Assembly (NCBI GenBank): GCA_900313765.1
Contig: OMSN01000138.1
Coordinates: forward strand, 1-6,339
Source: an uncultured Eubacteriales bacterium
Lineage (GTDB): Bacteria > Bacillota > Clostridia > Lachnospirales > Lachnospiraceae
Reading direction: 5' to 3'
Length of the DNA: 6,339 nucleotides
In this document: piece by piece, positions 1-5,860 of the stretch
Numbering within the stretch: the first letter of the stretch is position 1
How the letters are laid out: every line of letters starts with the position of its first letter
Made by a program: the position numbers and the translations under genes
The notes under the pieces: model-generated
The model's database searches: none
What the model saw: only the letters and a program-made list of their open reading frames with translations
Told to the model about the DNA's origin: nothing

Positions 1-860
1 GGAGGAATATCCATCTTCTGCCTCACCAGCACGATCCCCAGGATCACTCCGAACAGAGGCTGCAGGAACATGAACACGGCGATCTTCGAGATCGGACAGG
101 TCTTCAGCAGCATCGCCCACAGCGAGTATGCTGCCGCCGACAGGCAGGCCAGATACAGCAGTACGAGAAGCGCTCCGCCCTCCTGCGGATGCAGTCGGCC
201 GCCGCACAGAATTCCCAGCAGAACCATCACGGCGCCGCCGGCGATAAACTGCCATCCGTTCAGCGTCACCGGATCCTCCGTCTGCGAGTACCGCTTGATC
301 AGTCCCGCACTCAGCGCACAGCTGATCATAGACAGAAGCAGAGCGCCTTCACCGGCAAATGTAACTCCGCCCCCGAATCCCCCGGGTCTCCAGTTCATCA
401 AAATGACACCCAGAATCCCAAGGATGCCGCCGATCCATTTGGTCCGGTTCATGGTCTCATAATGAAACACATAACTTGCGATCAGGATGGAGACAAATGC
501 TCCCAGGCCGCTTATGATCGAAGCCTTCACACTGACCGTATGTGCAACCCCGATGTAGAACAGCACGTACTGTCCGACCGTCTGTGTGGCAGCAAGCTTC
601 AGGACAGAGGGCAGGTTTTTTCTCTGCGGCAAGGCTGGCCGCTTCAGCGTAAGCGAGCGGATCAGCACCGTGATACATCCGGCAAGAAAGAAACGGCAGC
701 CGGCAAACAGGATCTGCGAACCGCTTTCGCCGGCCCCGATCCCGAACAGCCTGTAGCCGATATTGATGAAAGGAATCGCACTTCCCCACAGAATATTGCA
801 CAGGATCGCAATCGGTATATATCCGTAACTTCGCTCTGCAGCGCCTGCCTCTGTTTTCAC
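1..860 (-). CDS. DMT-superfamily (EamA) membrane transporter, C-terminus cut off by window edge
   Basis: A reading frame without stops runs from a GTG at 860 off the left edge (286 codons seen). The protein is very hydrophobic, with about ten predicted membrane helices in two similar halves, as in EamA-type carriers of 290-310 residues, so roughly 15-25 residues are missing. Typical features are NILWGSAIPF in the first helix, the helix-ending stretch SIISGLGAFVSI near residues 113-124, and WIGGILGILGVILMNWRP at about 142-159 closing the first repeat. The second half starts near residue 170 and ends in FLQPLFGVILG. GTG is chosen because the frame has no ATG upstream before a TGA, and GAGGTGG (871-877) sits 10 nt before it. 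The family moves amino acids, metabolites or drugs across the inner membrane; the substrate cannot be read here. Divergence from the serine dehydratase gene makes an amino-acid substrate (as for RhtA) conceivable, but this is only a guess. Confidence 0.9.
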   Translation of the reverse strand, partial: MKTEAGAAERSYGYIPIAILCNILWGSAIPFINIGYRLFGIGAGESGSQILFAGCRFFLAGCITVLIRSLTLKRPALPQRKNLPSVLKLAATQTVGQYVLFYIGVAHTVSVKASIISGLGAFVSILIASYVFHYETMNRTKWIGGILGILGVILMNWRPGGFGGGVTFAGEGALLLSMISCALSAGLIKRYSQTEDPVTLNGWQFIAGGAVMVLLGILCGGRLHPQEGGALLVLLYLACLSAAAYSLWAMLLKTCPISKIAVFMFLQPLFGVILGIVLVRQKMDIP

Positions 861-950
861 TGTGCTTCTGCCACCTCTCCTGCCTGTTGTTTTATTCTTA
901 ACGCACTGTCATCTTCCAGCACGCTTTATCGATCCGTACATCCGCAAAAT

Positions 951-959
951 ATCATACCA
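951..959 (-). promoter_or_regulatory. Candidate extended -10 promoter for the EamA transporter
   Basis: Read on the minus strand, TATGAT (956 down to 951) is one mismatch from TATAAT and is preceded by TGG (959-957), giving an extended -10 (TGn) element. No good -35 hexamer is found 16-18 nt upstream, which extended -10 promoters tolerate. Transcription would start near 944 and leave an untranslated leader of about 85 nt before the GTG at 860. Motif evidence only. Confidence 0.4.
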
Positions 960-1015
960 GAGTTTTTCCCACTGTACCAGACGAATCCCGTCCCGAATTT
1001 GCCAAACGCATCATA

Positions 1016-1044
1016 TTGTGAACCGGTCCGTCTGGCTCTATAAT
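1016..1044 (+). promoter_or_regulatory. Sigma-A-type promoter for the L-serine dehydratase gene
   Basis: TTGTGA (1016-1021) and a perfect TATAAT (1039-1044) are separated by exactly 17 nt. Transcription would start near 1051, leaving a leader of about 30 nt. The leader is too short for a riboswitch, so control probably acts at the promoter itself. A 7-bp inverted repeat has one arm inside the spacer (1029-1035) and the other upstream at 977-983. Confidence 0.7.
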
Positions 1045-1068
1045 GAAAAAAAATGCTGTACCTGCACA

Positions 1069-1074
1069 GGGAGG
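1069..1074 (+). promoter_or_regulatory. Ribosome binding site deciding the serine dehydratase start
   Basis: GGGAGG lies 8 nt before the ATG at 1083. The upstream in-frame ATG at 1053 has no such site and would put this motif inside the coding region. Confidence 0.8.
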
Positions 1075-1082
1075 TAAAGAAT

Positions 1083-2297
1083 ATGAAATCTGTCAGAGAA
1101 GTCTTCAAGATCGGACGCGGACCATCCAGTTCCCATACCATGGGACCCGAGAGAGCTGCGCTGATCTTCAAAAAAGAGCATCCGGACGCGGATGCTTATC
1201 AGGTGATGCTGTATGGATCCCTCTGCAAAACAGGTAAGGGTCATGGGACAGACCGTGTTCTTTACGAGACCCTCAGCCCCGTCCCCACAGAAGTGATCTT
1301 CTGCAAGGAGATGCCGGAGGACGTCACACACCCCAACACGATGGACTTCATCGCTCTGAAAGGCGGACAGGTCTATGATACCATGCGTGCGCTGTCCGTG
1401 GGCGGCGGCGACATCCAGATCCCGGGCAGAGAAGCCGAGCAGAGCGAAGATGTTTACCCCGAGAATTCATTTGCGGAAGTCATGGAATTCTGTCAGTTCC
1501 GCACGCTGGACCTCGCGGAATACGTGGAACTTACGGAAGGTCCGCAGATCAGAGAATATCTTGCGACCGTCTGGGAGCAGATGAAGAAAACGATCCAGGA
1601 AGGTCTGGAAACGGAAGGCCTGCTGCCCGGACCGCTGAAAGTCGAGCGCAAGGCCAAGAAACTGTACGATTTCAGGATGGAGCATGACCATCCACAGGTA
1701 AGTGAGACCCGGCTGATCTCCGCCTACGCATTTGCCACCAGCGAGCAGAACGCAGACTGCGGAACCGTAGTGACGGCTCCGACCTGCGGCTCCTGCGGAG
1801 TGGTCCCGGCTGTATTCAAATATGTCCAGGACCACCGCGGCCTGACGGACGATCAGATGATCTCGGGACTTGAGGTCGCAGGTCTGATCGGGAACCTGAT
1901 CAAGCAGAAAGCCTCCGTCTCCGGAGCCGAATGCGGCTGCCAGGCAGAGATCGGATCCGCCTGTTCCATGGCAGCCGCCGGACTGGATTACCTGTACGGA
2001 CTGTCAACCAACCAGATTCAGTATGCCGCCGAGATTGCGCTGGAGCACCACCTTGGCCTGACCTGCGATCCGATCCTTGGCCTTGTCCAGGTCCCCTGCA
2101 TCGAGCGCAATGCGGTCGCCGCAACACGCGCCATGAACGCCTGCAACCTGTCGTTCTTCCTGTCCGATACCCAGAGAATCTCCTTCGACATCGCAGTTCG
2201 TACCATGTACGAGACCGGCATCAGCATGAACAAGCGGTTCCTCGAGACATCCGAAGGCGGTCTGGCGAAAATGTACGGCCGCCGTAATACGATCTGA
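1083..2297 (+). CDS. sdaA: L-serine ammonia-lyase (L-serine dehydratase), one-chain [4Fe-4S] type
   Basis: 404 residues. It converts L-serine to pyruvate and ammonia in the cytoplasm, using an oxygen-sensitive [4Fe-4S] cluster rather than PLP. The N-terminal beta-domain opens with the family signature GPSSSHTMGPERAA (residues 13-26). The alpha-domain starts near 180 and carries TAPTCGSCGVVPAV (231-244), SGAECGCQAEIGSACSMAAAG (280-300) and HHLGLTCDPILGLVQVPCIERNA (322-344). The expected cluster ligands are present as C294, C328 and C339. The length is shorter than E. coli SdaA (about 454) but complete from signature to C-terminus, consistent with compact clostridial versions. The start at 1083 is fixed by GGGAGG 8 nt upstream. 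The gene has its own promoter, is divergent from the EamA transporter and ends 14 bp from the convergent amidase gene. The reaction is confidently assigned; the physiological role (serine catabolism for pyruvate) is inferred from the family. Confidence 0.96.
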   Translation: MKSVREVFKIGRGPSSSHTMGPERAALIFKKEHPDADAYQVMLYGSLCKTGKGHGTDRVLYETLSPVPTEVIFCKEMPEDVTHPNTMDFIALKGGQVYDTMRALSVGGGDIQIPGREAEQSEDVYPENSFAEVMEFCQFRTLDLAEYVELTEGPQIREYLATVWEQMKKTIQEGLETEGLLPGPLKVERKAKKLYDFRMEHDHPQVSETRLISAYAFATSEQNADCGTVVTAPTCGSCGVVPAVFKYVQDHRGLTDDQMISGLEVAGLIGNLIKQKASVSGAECGCQAEIGSACSMAAAGLDYLYGLSTNQIQYAAEIALEHHLGLTCDPILGLVQVPCIERNAVAATRAMNACNLSFFLSDTQRISFDIAVRTMYETGISMNKRFLETSEGGLAKMYGRRNTI

Positions 2298-2320
2298 GTC
2301 CGGGATCCGGGTCAGAGATC
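2291..2320. other. Imperfect palindrome across the convergent gene ends
   Basis: This 30-bp stretch covers both stop codons of the converging serine dehydratase and amidase genes. It is an interrupted palindrome centred on GGATCC (2303-2308), with outer arms GATCT/AGATC (2291-2295 and 2316-2320) and four internal mismatched pairs. It could fold on either transcript, but there is no T-tract on either side, so a normal intrinsic terminator is not supported. No other termination signal is visible between the two genes. Confidence 0.35.
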
Positions 2321-3172
2321 TGCGCCAAGAGGGATCTGCTGCCTGACGGCATCGGTATAGGCCAGATCCACCGTCGCTTCCAGAATTCCTTCTTTTTCGT
2401 CAAGTTCCGCCAGGACCCGACCCCACGGATCCGTCAGGATACTGTGGCCATAGGCAACATAGGAACCCTCCGCATCCCTTGCGGGAGAACAGCCAAGCAT
2501 ATAGATCTGCTGATCCAACGCACGGCTTCTGAACAGGACCTTCCAGTGGGCAGGTCCTGTTGTCATGTTGAAGGCCGCCGGCACAAACACCATCCGCACG
2601 CCCATTTTCCTCATCTCAAGGAACATCTGGGGGAAGCGGATATCAAAGCAGATGCACACGCCCATTTTCCCAAAGGGTGTATCAAAAACCGTCACACTGT
2701 CTCCCGGGGACAGGACGTCCGATTCCTTAAAATACTGTCCGCCCGGAACATCGATGTCAAACAGATGTACTTTCCTGTGCCGGGCGATCCGTCTTCCCGA
2801 CGGGTCAAACACATAAGAGGTATTGAAGATCTTTCCCTCTTCACCCAGTTCCGGTACTGACCCGGCGATCAGATAGACCTGGTACTCCCGGGCAATCTGT
2901 GACAGTTCCCTGTATACCTCTCCGTCTTCTCCCTGTGCGAACACCGGAAAACAGCTGTTGTCATACGGGCAGGTGAAGATCTCCGGAAGCACGATCACAT
3001 CCGGGACATTCCTTCCGTCCATCCCATCCGCAGACGGCACAGCATCCTTCAGCATCTGCCGCACTCTGTCCAGATTCTCCCGCGGTGTTCCCAGAGTCTT
3101 CTTCTGAAGTGCCAAGACTCTCATACTGCTGTCCATGCGCACCCTGGCGCTGTCATTCCCATTTCTCTCCAT
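2312..3172 (-). CDS. Carbon-nitrogen hydrolase, Nit2/omega-amidase-like
   Basis: 286 residues, a full-length nitrilase-superfamily enzyme. The catalytic triad is visible: E64 in VLPEIF, K134 in RKVHLFDIDVPG and C175 in GVCICFDIRFP. The segments KVHLFDIDVPG, LSPGDS, FNMTTGPAHW, SPARD, GHSILTDPWG and the C-terminal VRQQIP closely follow mammalian and yeast Nit2/omega-amidase. The expected reaction is therefore hydrolysis of 2-oxoglutaramate or 2-oxosuccinamate to the 2-oxo acid and ammonia in the cytosol, disposing of products from glutamine or asparagine transaminases. The first ATG is preferred because AAGGAGG (3180-3186) lies 7 nt before it. The family's usual start corresponds to Met17 (MRVLALQ), which has no ribosome binding site, so the protein appears to carry a 16-residue polar N-terminal extension. 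It is probably co-transcribed with the NimA-like gene 34 bp upstream. Other nitrilase-type amidases are possible, but the Nit2 match is strong. Confidence 0.92.
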   Translation of the reverse strand: MERNGNDSARVRMDSSMRVLALQKKTLGTPRENLDRVRQMLKDAVPSADGMDGRNVPDVIVLPEIFTCPYDNSCFPVFAQGEDGEVYRELSQIAREYQVYLIAGSVPELGEEGKIFNTSYVFDPSGRRIARHRKVHLFDIDVPGGQYFKESDVLSPGDSVTVFDTPFGKMGVCICFDIRFPQMFLEMRKMGVRMVFVPAAFNMTTGPAHWKVLFRSRALDQQIYMLGCSPARDAEGSYVAYGHSILTDPWGRVLAELDEKEGILEATVDLAYTDAVRQQIPLGADL

Positions 3173-3206
3173 TAAGAAGCCTCCTTTCTTCCTGGCTGCC
3201 GCAGGG

Positions 3207-3674
3207 TTATTTTTCCCTCACGTGCTTGCCTGTCATATGATCGATCTGAAGCGCCAGCACCACAGCATGGCGCGCATTCCTCTGCATGTCGCCCTCGATC
3301 TCATCCGCAGGCATATACTTGCGGGCAAGCAGCCGCAGGCAGCGGTCATGCTCTGCCGGATCCTCCACCTCACGGATCTTCCCGAAGACGATCACACTGG
3401 TTACATGGAACCACCATTCATTTTCCTCCGGGACCGGATCGCTCAGCACACAGAAAGACACCTTCCCGTGCTTTCTGACCGCATCCAGTTTATGACCCTC
3501 CACGGCACAGTGGAAATAAAGGAAGCCGTCTTCATACACGAAATCCATCGGCACCGCGTAGGGATAATCCTCATCTCCCAGTACTGCCAGGACTCCTCGC
3601 TTCGCCGTCCGCAGCACCTCCAGACATTCAGCATTCTCCACCTGCTGCCGCTTCCTTCTCATCTCACGAAACAT
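3207..3674 (-). CDS. NimA-like pyridoxamine 5'-phosphate oxidase-fold (split-barrel flavin-binding) protein
   Basis: 155 residues, the usual length for this family. GVLAVLGDEDYPYAVPMDFV (27-46), the strand GFLYFHCAVEGHKLDAVRKH (50-69), KVSFCVL (71-77) and the C-terminal IDHMTGK (144-150) are characteristic of the NimA/5-nitroimidazole-resistance branch of the PNPOx-like split barrel. Members bind FMN or a related cofactor as dimers; most have no proven physiological substrate, so a drug-resistance role should not be assumed from sequence. The start is the ATG at 3674 with AAGGAGG at 3679-3685. The spacing is short (4 nt), but the next in-frame ATG is 12 nt further in, and an upstream ATG at 3749 would lie beyond the predicted promoter. 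This is the first gene of a likely two-gene operon with the amidase, with no terminator in the 34-bp gap. Confidence 0.9.
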   Translation of the reverse strand: MFREMRRKRQQVENAECLEVLRTAKRGVLAVLGDEDYPYAVPMDFVYEDGFLYFHCAVEGHKLDAVRKHGKVSFCVLSDPVPEENEWWFHVTSVIVFGKIREVEDPAEHDRCLRLLARKYMPADEIEGDMQRNARHAVVLALQIDHMTGKHVREK

Positions 3675-3737
3675 AACTCCTCCTTTTCTCCTGTGCGGTG
3701 CGTGGATTCCCCTGCACCTTTGCGTATATGTGTTTAG

Positions 3738-3746
3738 AATATAGCA
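3738..3746 (-). promoter_or_regulatory. Extended -10 promoter for the NimA-like/amidase operon
   Basis: On the minus strand TATATT (3743 down to 3738) is preceded by TGC (3746-3744), an extended -10 element. There is no good -35 hexamer at normal distance; that position is AT-rich and abuts a TTAATCA direct repeat (3764-3780). The start would be near 3731, giving a leader of about 55 nt. Confidence 0.5.
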
Positions 3747-3763
3747 CATGCCTTAGAGGTTTT

Positions 3764-3780
3764 TTAATCAATCTTAATCA
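3764..3780. repeat. Direct repeat TTAATCA x2, 10-bp period
   Basis: TTAATCA occurs at 3764-3770 and 3774-3780, exactly one helical turn apart. Relative to the minus-strand promoter it covers the -35 region and just upstream, a position suited to an activator that contacts RNA polymerase. It lies within the 212-bp divergent gap between the NimA-like gene and the 122-residue gene. Confidence 0.5.
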
Positions 3781-3821
3781 TAGGCTAATGTTTTAAACAC
3801 TTTTCGTACATATTTCGCCCT

Positions 3822-3827
3822 TATACT
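3822..3827 (+). promoter_or_regulatory. Possible -10 element for the 122-residue gene
   Basis: TATACT is one mismatch from TATAAT and lies about 60 nt before the start codon at 3887. The hexamer 17 nt upstream (3799-3804, ACTTTT) is a poor -35, so either the promoter is weak or activated, or another sigma factor is used. Confidence 0.3.
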
Positions 3828-3886
3828 CCAGGCATACGAGATGCGGTATTGGGATCAGGGGCTTTGAAAAAGGGGAGGTTACCAGA

Positions 3887-4255
3887 ATGCGTACACAGAT
3901 GAATCAGATGGAATACTACGAAGCGGAAGGAATCCGTTACATGGAAGAGGGCAGAGACGATCATGCCCGTGAATGTCTCAGGAAGGCAATCCTGCTTGGC
4001 TCTGAACGTGCTGTGACGTTTCTGCAGTATCTGGATATGAATGTATCAGATGCGGACTTCCAGGATCATGAACTGGCACAGGAACCGTTTGATTATGACC
4101 TGCAGCCGTTGTTTCATGTGTCCCATGCAGGCAGCGTCCTGAAGAAAGCGTGCACAAATGTCCGCAATTCTGTGGAAGCCGCTGCAGATTCCGTAATCTG
4201 GGGATTGCACATTGCAGTCAAAGGCAAGCCGGTCTCCGGCGGCCTCTCTGCCTGA
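3887..4255 (+). CDS. Uncharacterised 122-residue protein with a TPR/Sel1-like helical N-terminus
   Basis: I do not recognise a family. The gene is credible: GGGGAGG (3872-3878) is 8 nt before the ATG, the frame is bounded by an upstream stop, and a strong intrinsic terminator follows. Residues 9-49 look like a helix-turn-helix hairpin of the TPR/Sel1 type (YYEAEGIRYMEEGRDDHARE, then CLRKAILLGSERAV), where a short alpha-solenoid repeat would mediate protein contacts. Residues 53-73 are acidic and probably disordered. From about 82 a lysine-containing helix (VLKKACTNVRNSVEAAADSV) leads into a mildly hydrophobic stretch (SVIWGLHIAV, 102-111) and a Gly/Ser-rich tail. No signal peptide, clear membrane helix or metal motif is seen. 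The gene appears monocistronic, divergent from the NimA-like operon and convergent with metY. Confidence 0.75.
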   Translation: MRTQMNQMEYYEAEGIRYMEEGRDDHARECLRKAILLGSERAVTFLQYLDMNVSDADFQDHELAQEPFDYDLQPLFHVSHAGSVLKKACTNVRNSVEAAADSVIWGLHIAVKGKPVSGGLSA

Positions 4256-4303
4256 CATTATCCGGACAAAACACCCGGACTTTTCATCAGCTATAGAATG
4301 CAG

Positions 4304-4340
4304 AATACCGCCAGCCGGCAGGGCTGGCGGTATTTTTATT
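4304..4340 (+). terminator. Strong Rho-independent terminator, possibly bidirectional
   Basis: A perfect 13-bp stem (AATACCGCCAGCC at 4304-4316 with its complement at 4322-4334), a 5-nt loop, and a T-rich tail (TTTTTATT, 4333-4340) follow the 122-residue gene. The metY stop is only 13 bp further on, so the same hairpin probably also ends metY transcription. Its tail in that direction (ATTC TGCATTC) is less T-rich, so the effect on metY is likely weaker. Confidence 0.92.
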
Positions 4341-4353
4341 TCAAAGTATCTGT

Positions 4354-5653
4354 TTAACGGGCTGCTGCACATGCATCCAGCGCCTGAGACAGATCCGCGA
4401 TCAGATCTTCCTTGTCTTCCAGGCCGCAGGACATGCGGATCATCCCCGCCGGGACGCCGGCTGCGATCAGTTCCTCATCGTTCATCTGCCGATGCGTGCT
4501 GGTCGCCGGGTTCAGGCAGCAGGTCCGTGCATCCGCAACATGGGTCTCGATCGCCGCAAGTTTCAGATGCTTCATGAACACCTCCGCCATGGGACGACCT
4601 CCGGACAGTTCGAAGGAAACCACTCCGCAGCCGCCATTGGGCATATACTTCTTCGCGCGCTCATAGTAGGGGCTGGACGGCAGTCCGGAATAGTTGACAT
4701 GGGTCACCAGCGGGTGCTTCTCCAGGAACTCGGCGACCGCCTGCCCGTTTTCCACATGTCTTGGCATGCGCACATGCAGAGACTCCAGTCCCAGATTCAG
4801 ATAAAATGCGCTCTGGGGAGACTGCACGCACCCGAAGTCGCGCATCAGCTGGGAGGTCGCCTTGGTAATGAAAGCAAGCGCCTTCCTGGCCGAACTTCTG
4901 TGCATAGACAATGCCATGGTAGGAATCATCCGGCTGCGTCAGTCCGGGGAACTTCTCTTTGTGTGCCATCCAGTCAAAATGTCCGCTGTCCACGATCGCA
5001 CCGCCGACTGCGGAGCCATGACCATCCATGTATTTCGTGGTGGAGTGGGTGACAATATCCGCGCCCCATTCGATCGGCCTCAGGTTCACCGGTGTCGGGA
5101 ATGTATTGTCCACGATCAGCGGGACCCCATGACGGTGTGCAGCTGCCGCGAACTTCTCAATATCAAGCACGGTCAGCGCCGGATTGGCGATGGACTCGCC
5201 GAACACCAGCTTCGTCTCCGGCCGGAACGCCGCATCCAGCTCTTCGTCGGTCGCATCCGGAGATACGAAGGTCGACTCGATCCCCATCTTCGCCATCGTG
5301 ACCTTGATCAGATTGTAGGTCCCGCCATAGATGGAAGAGGACGCCACAACATGTCCGCCGCACTCGCAGATATTGAAGATCGCAAAAAAGTTCGCCGCCT
5401 GTCCCGAAGAAGTCAGCATACCCGCGCAACCGCCTTCCATCGCAGCGATCTTGGCCGCCACATGGTCACAGGTCGGATTCTGCAGACGGGAATAGAAATA
5501 ACCCGATGTTTCCAAGTCAAACAGTTTTCCCATATCCTCACTGGTGTCATATTTGAATGTGGTGGACTGGATGATCGGAATCTGGCGAGGTCCGCCATTC
5601 TCCGGTGTATATCCAGCCTGTACACAGGTTGTACCGATCTTGAACTGATTCAT
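4354..5653 (-). pseudogene. metY: O-acetylhomoserine sulfhydrylase (PLP Cys/Met metabolism family), frameshifted by a 4-bp duplication
   Basis: The intact enzyme makes homocysteine and acetate from O-acetylhomoserine and sulfide in the cytosol, using PLP. Codons 1-259 show all expected landmarks: YSRLQNPT (54-61), the phosphate-binding SSGQAA (82-87), D182 in VDNTF facing the PLP ring nitrogen, and the Schiff-base lysine K207 in STTKYMDGHG. After A259 the frame is lost and runs on for 71 unrelated residues to a stop at 4661. The family sequence resumes in another frame as FITKATSQLMRDFG and continues to the TAA at 4354, with LNLGLESLHVRMPRH, SSPYYERAKKY, GVVSFELSGG and THVADARTCCLNPATSTHRQ. 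Dropping one copy of the 4-bp repeat gives an uninterrupted 431-residue protein of normal family length. AAGGAGG (5662-5668) lies 8 nt before the ATG. The truncated product lacks the C-terminal domain and should be inactive unless the frame is rescued. A sequencing or assembly error remains possible. Confidence 0.93.
4872..4879 (-). repeat. 4-bp tandem duplication that breaks metY
   Basis: The plus strand reads AAGC AAGC; the coding strand reads GCTT GCTT. With a single copy, the codons around it read Gly-Ala-Phe-Ile-Thr-Lys, joining FGQEGA to FITKATSQL without a gap or extra residue. The site thus locates the mutation, which has the form expected of slipped-strand duplication. Confidence 0.88.
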
Positions 5654-5719
5654 TCGGGATGCCTCCTTCTATCTTTGCCGGTCATGATAACCTTCTGCTC
5701 CCAACTTTGTCACCAGATC

Positions 5720-5725
5720 ATTTTA
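5720..5725 (-). promoter_or_regulatory. Possible -10 element for metY
   Basis: On the minus strand TAAAAT (5725 down to 5720) is one mismatch from consensus and about 67 nt upstream of the metY ATG. The best -35-like hexamer (TTGTAG) is 20 nt away, longer than usual, so the assignment is weak. No SAM-I riboswitch, T-box or attenuator is recognisable in the 215-bp gap. Confidence 0.3.
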
Positions 5726-5769
5726 CTACTTTCACCCGCATCGCGCTACAACAACCGCGCATCCTGGCA

Positions 5770-5829
5770 TTCATTATGGAAATGGACAGCCCTCTGTTCA
5801 TTCACTATAATGAAAACAGATTCTTCATT
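5770..5829. repeat. Three TTCATT motifs at exact 27-bp intervals around the isomerase promoter
   Basis: TTCATT occurs at 5770-5775, 5797-5802 and 5824-5829. The middle copy also pairs with an inverted AATGAA at 5809-5814, forming a 6-6-6 inverted repeat across the -10 box. Candidate operator region; see the corresponding finding. Confidence 0.4.
5783..5811 (+). promoter_or_regulatory. Near-consensus sigma-A promoter for the sugar isomerase
   Basis: TGGACA (5783-5788, one mismatch) and a perfect TATAAT (5806-5811) are separated by 17 nt. Transcription would start near 5818, leaving a leader of about 50 nt. A promoter this close to consensus usually needs repression to be controlled, which fits the inverted repeat over its -10 box. 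Confidence 0.75.
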
Positions 5830-5853
5830 TACACGATCGATACGATTCAGATC

Positions 5854-5860
5854 AAGGAGG
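5854..5860 (+). promoter_or_regulatory. Ribosome binding site choosing between two in-frame ATGs of the isomerase
   Basis: AAGGAGG ends 8 nt before the ATG at 5869 but only 2 nt before the in-frame ATG at 5863. The downstream ATG is therefore the likely start. Confidence 0.8.

Noticed and set aside
189..1043. Long plus-strand open frame of 284 codons over the transporter region
   Set aside because: It is antisense to the EamA transporter, has low-complexity Gln/Asp/Arg-rich sequence without family resemblance, and lacks a proper ribosome binding site. The minus-strand frame gives a clear membrane transporter.
3675..3749. Upstream ATG at 3749 as the start of the NimA-like protein
   Set aside because: It would add 25 residues with no family similarity, lies beyond the predicted transcription start, and has no ribosome binding site. 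The ATG at 3674 has one and gives the normal length.
3810..3840. Sporulation sigma-E-like promoter (ATATT ... CATACG) before the 122-residue gene
   Set aside because: The spacing between the two elements is 18 nt, longer than the usual 13-15, and the -10 match is incomplete.
4261..4285. Small hairpin TCCGG/CCGGA followed by CTTTTC just after the 122-residue gene
   Set aside because: A 5-bp stem with a 9-nt loop and a broken T-run is too weak to call a terminator, and the strong hairpin 20 bp further on explains termination.
4872..4890. A single-base insertion as the cause of the metY frameshift
   Set aside because: Removing one base near the FGQ codons also restores the frame, but gives FGRKALAFITK, which has two surplus residues and disrupts the expected FGxEGAFITK-type junction. 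Removing one 4-bp unit fits cleanly.
4354..4929. The C-terminal part of metY as a separate 191-residue gene
   Set aside because: Its first 17 or so codons are out-of-frame metY sequence and there is no ribosome binding site. The conserved part begins exactly at the 4-bp duplication, so it is the second half of one broken gene.
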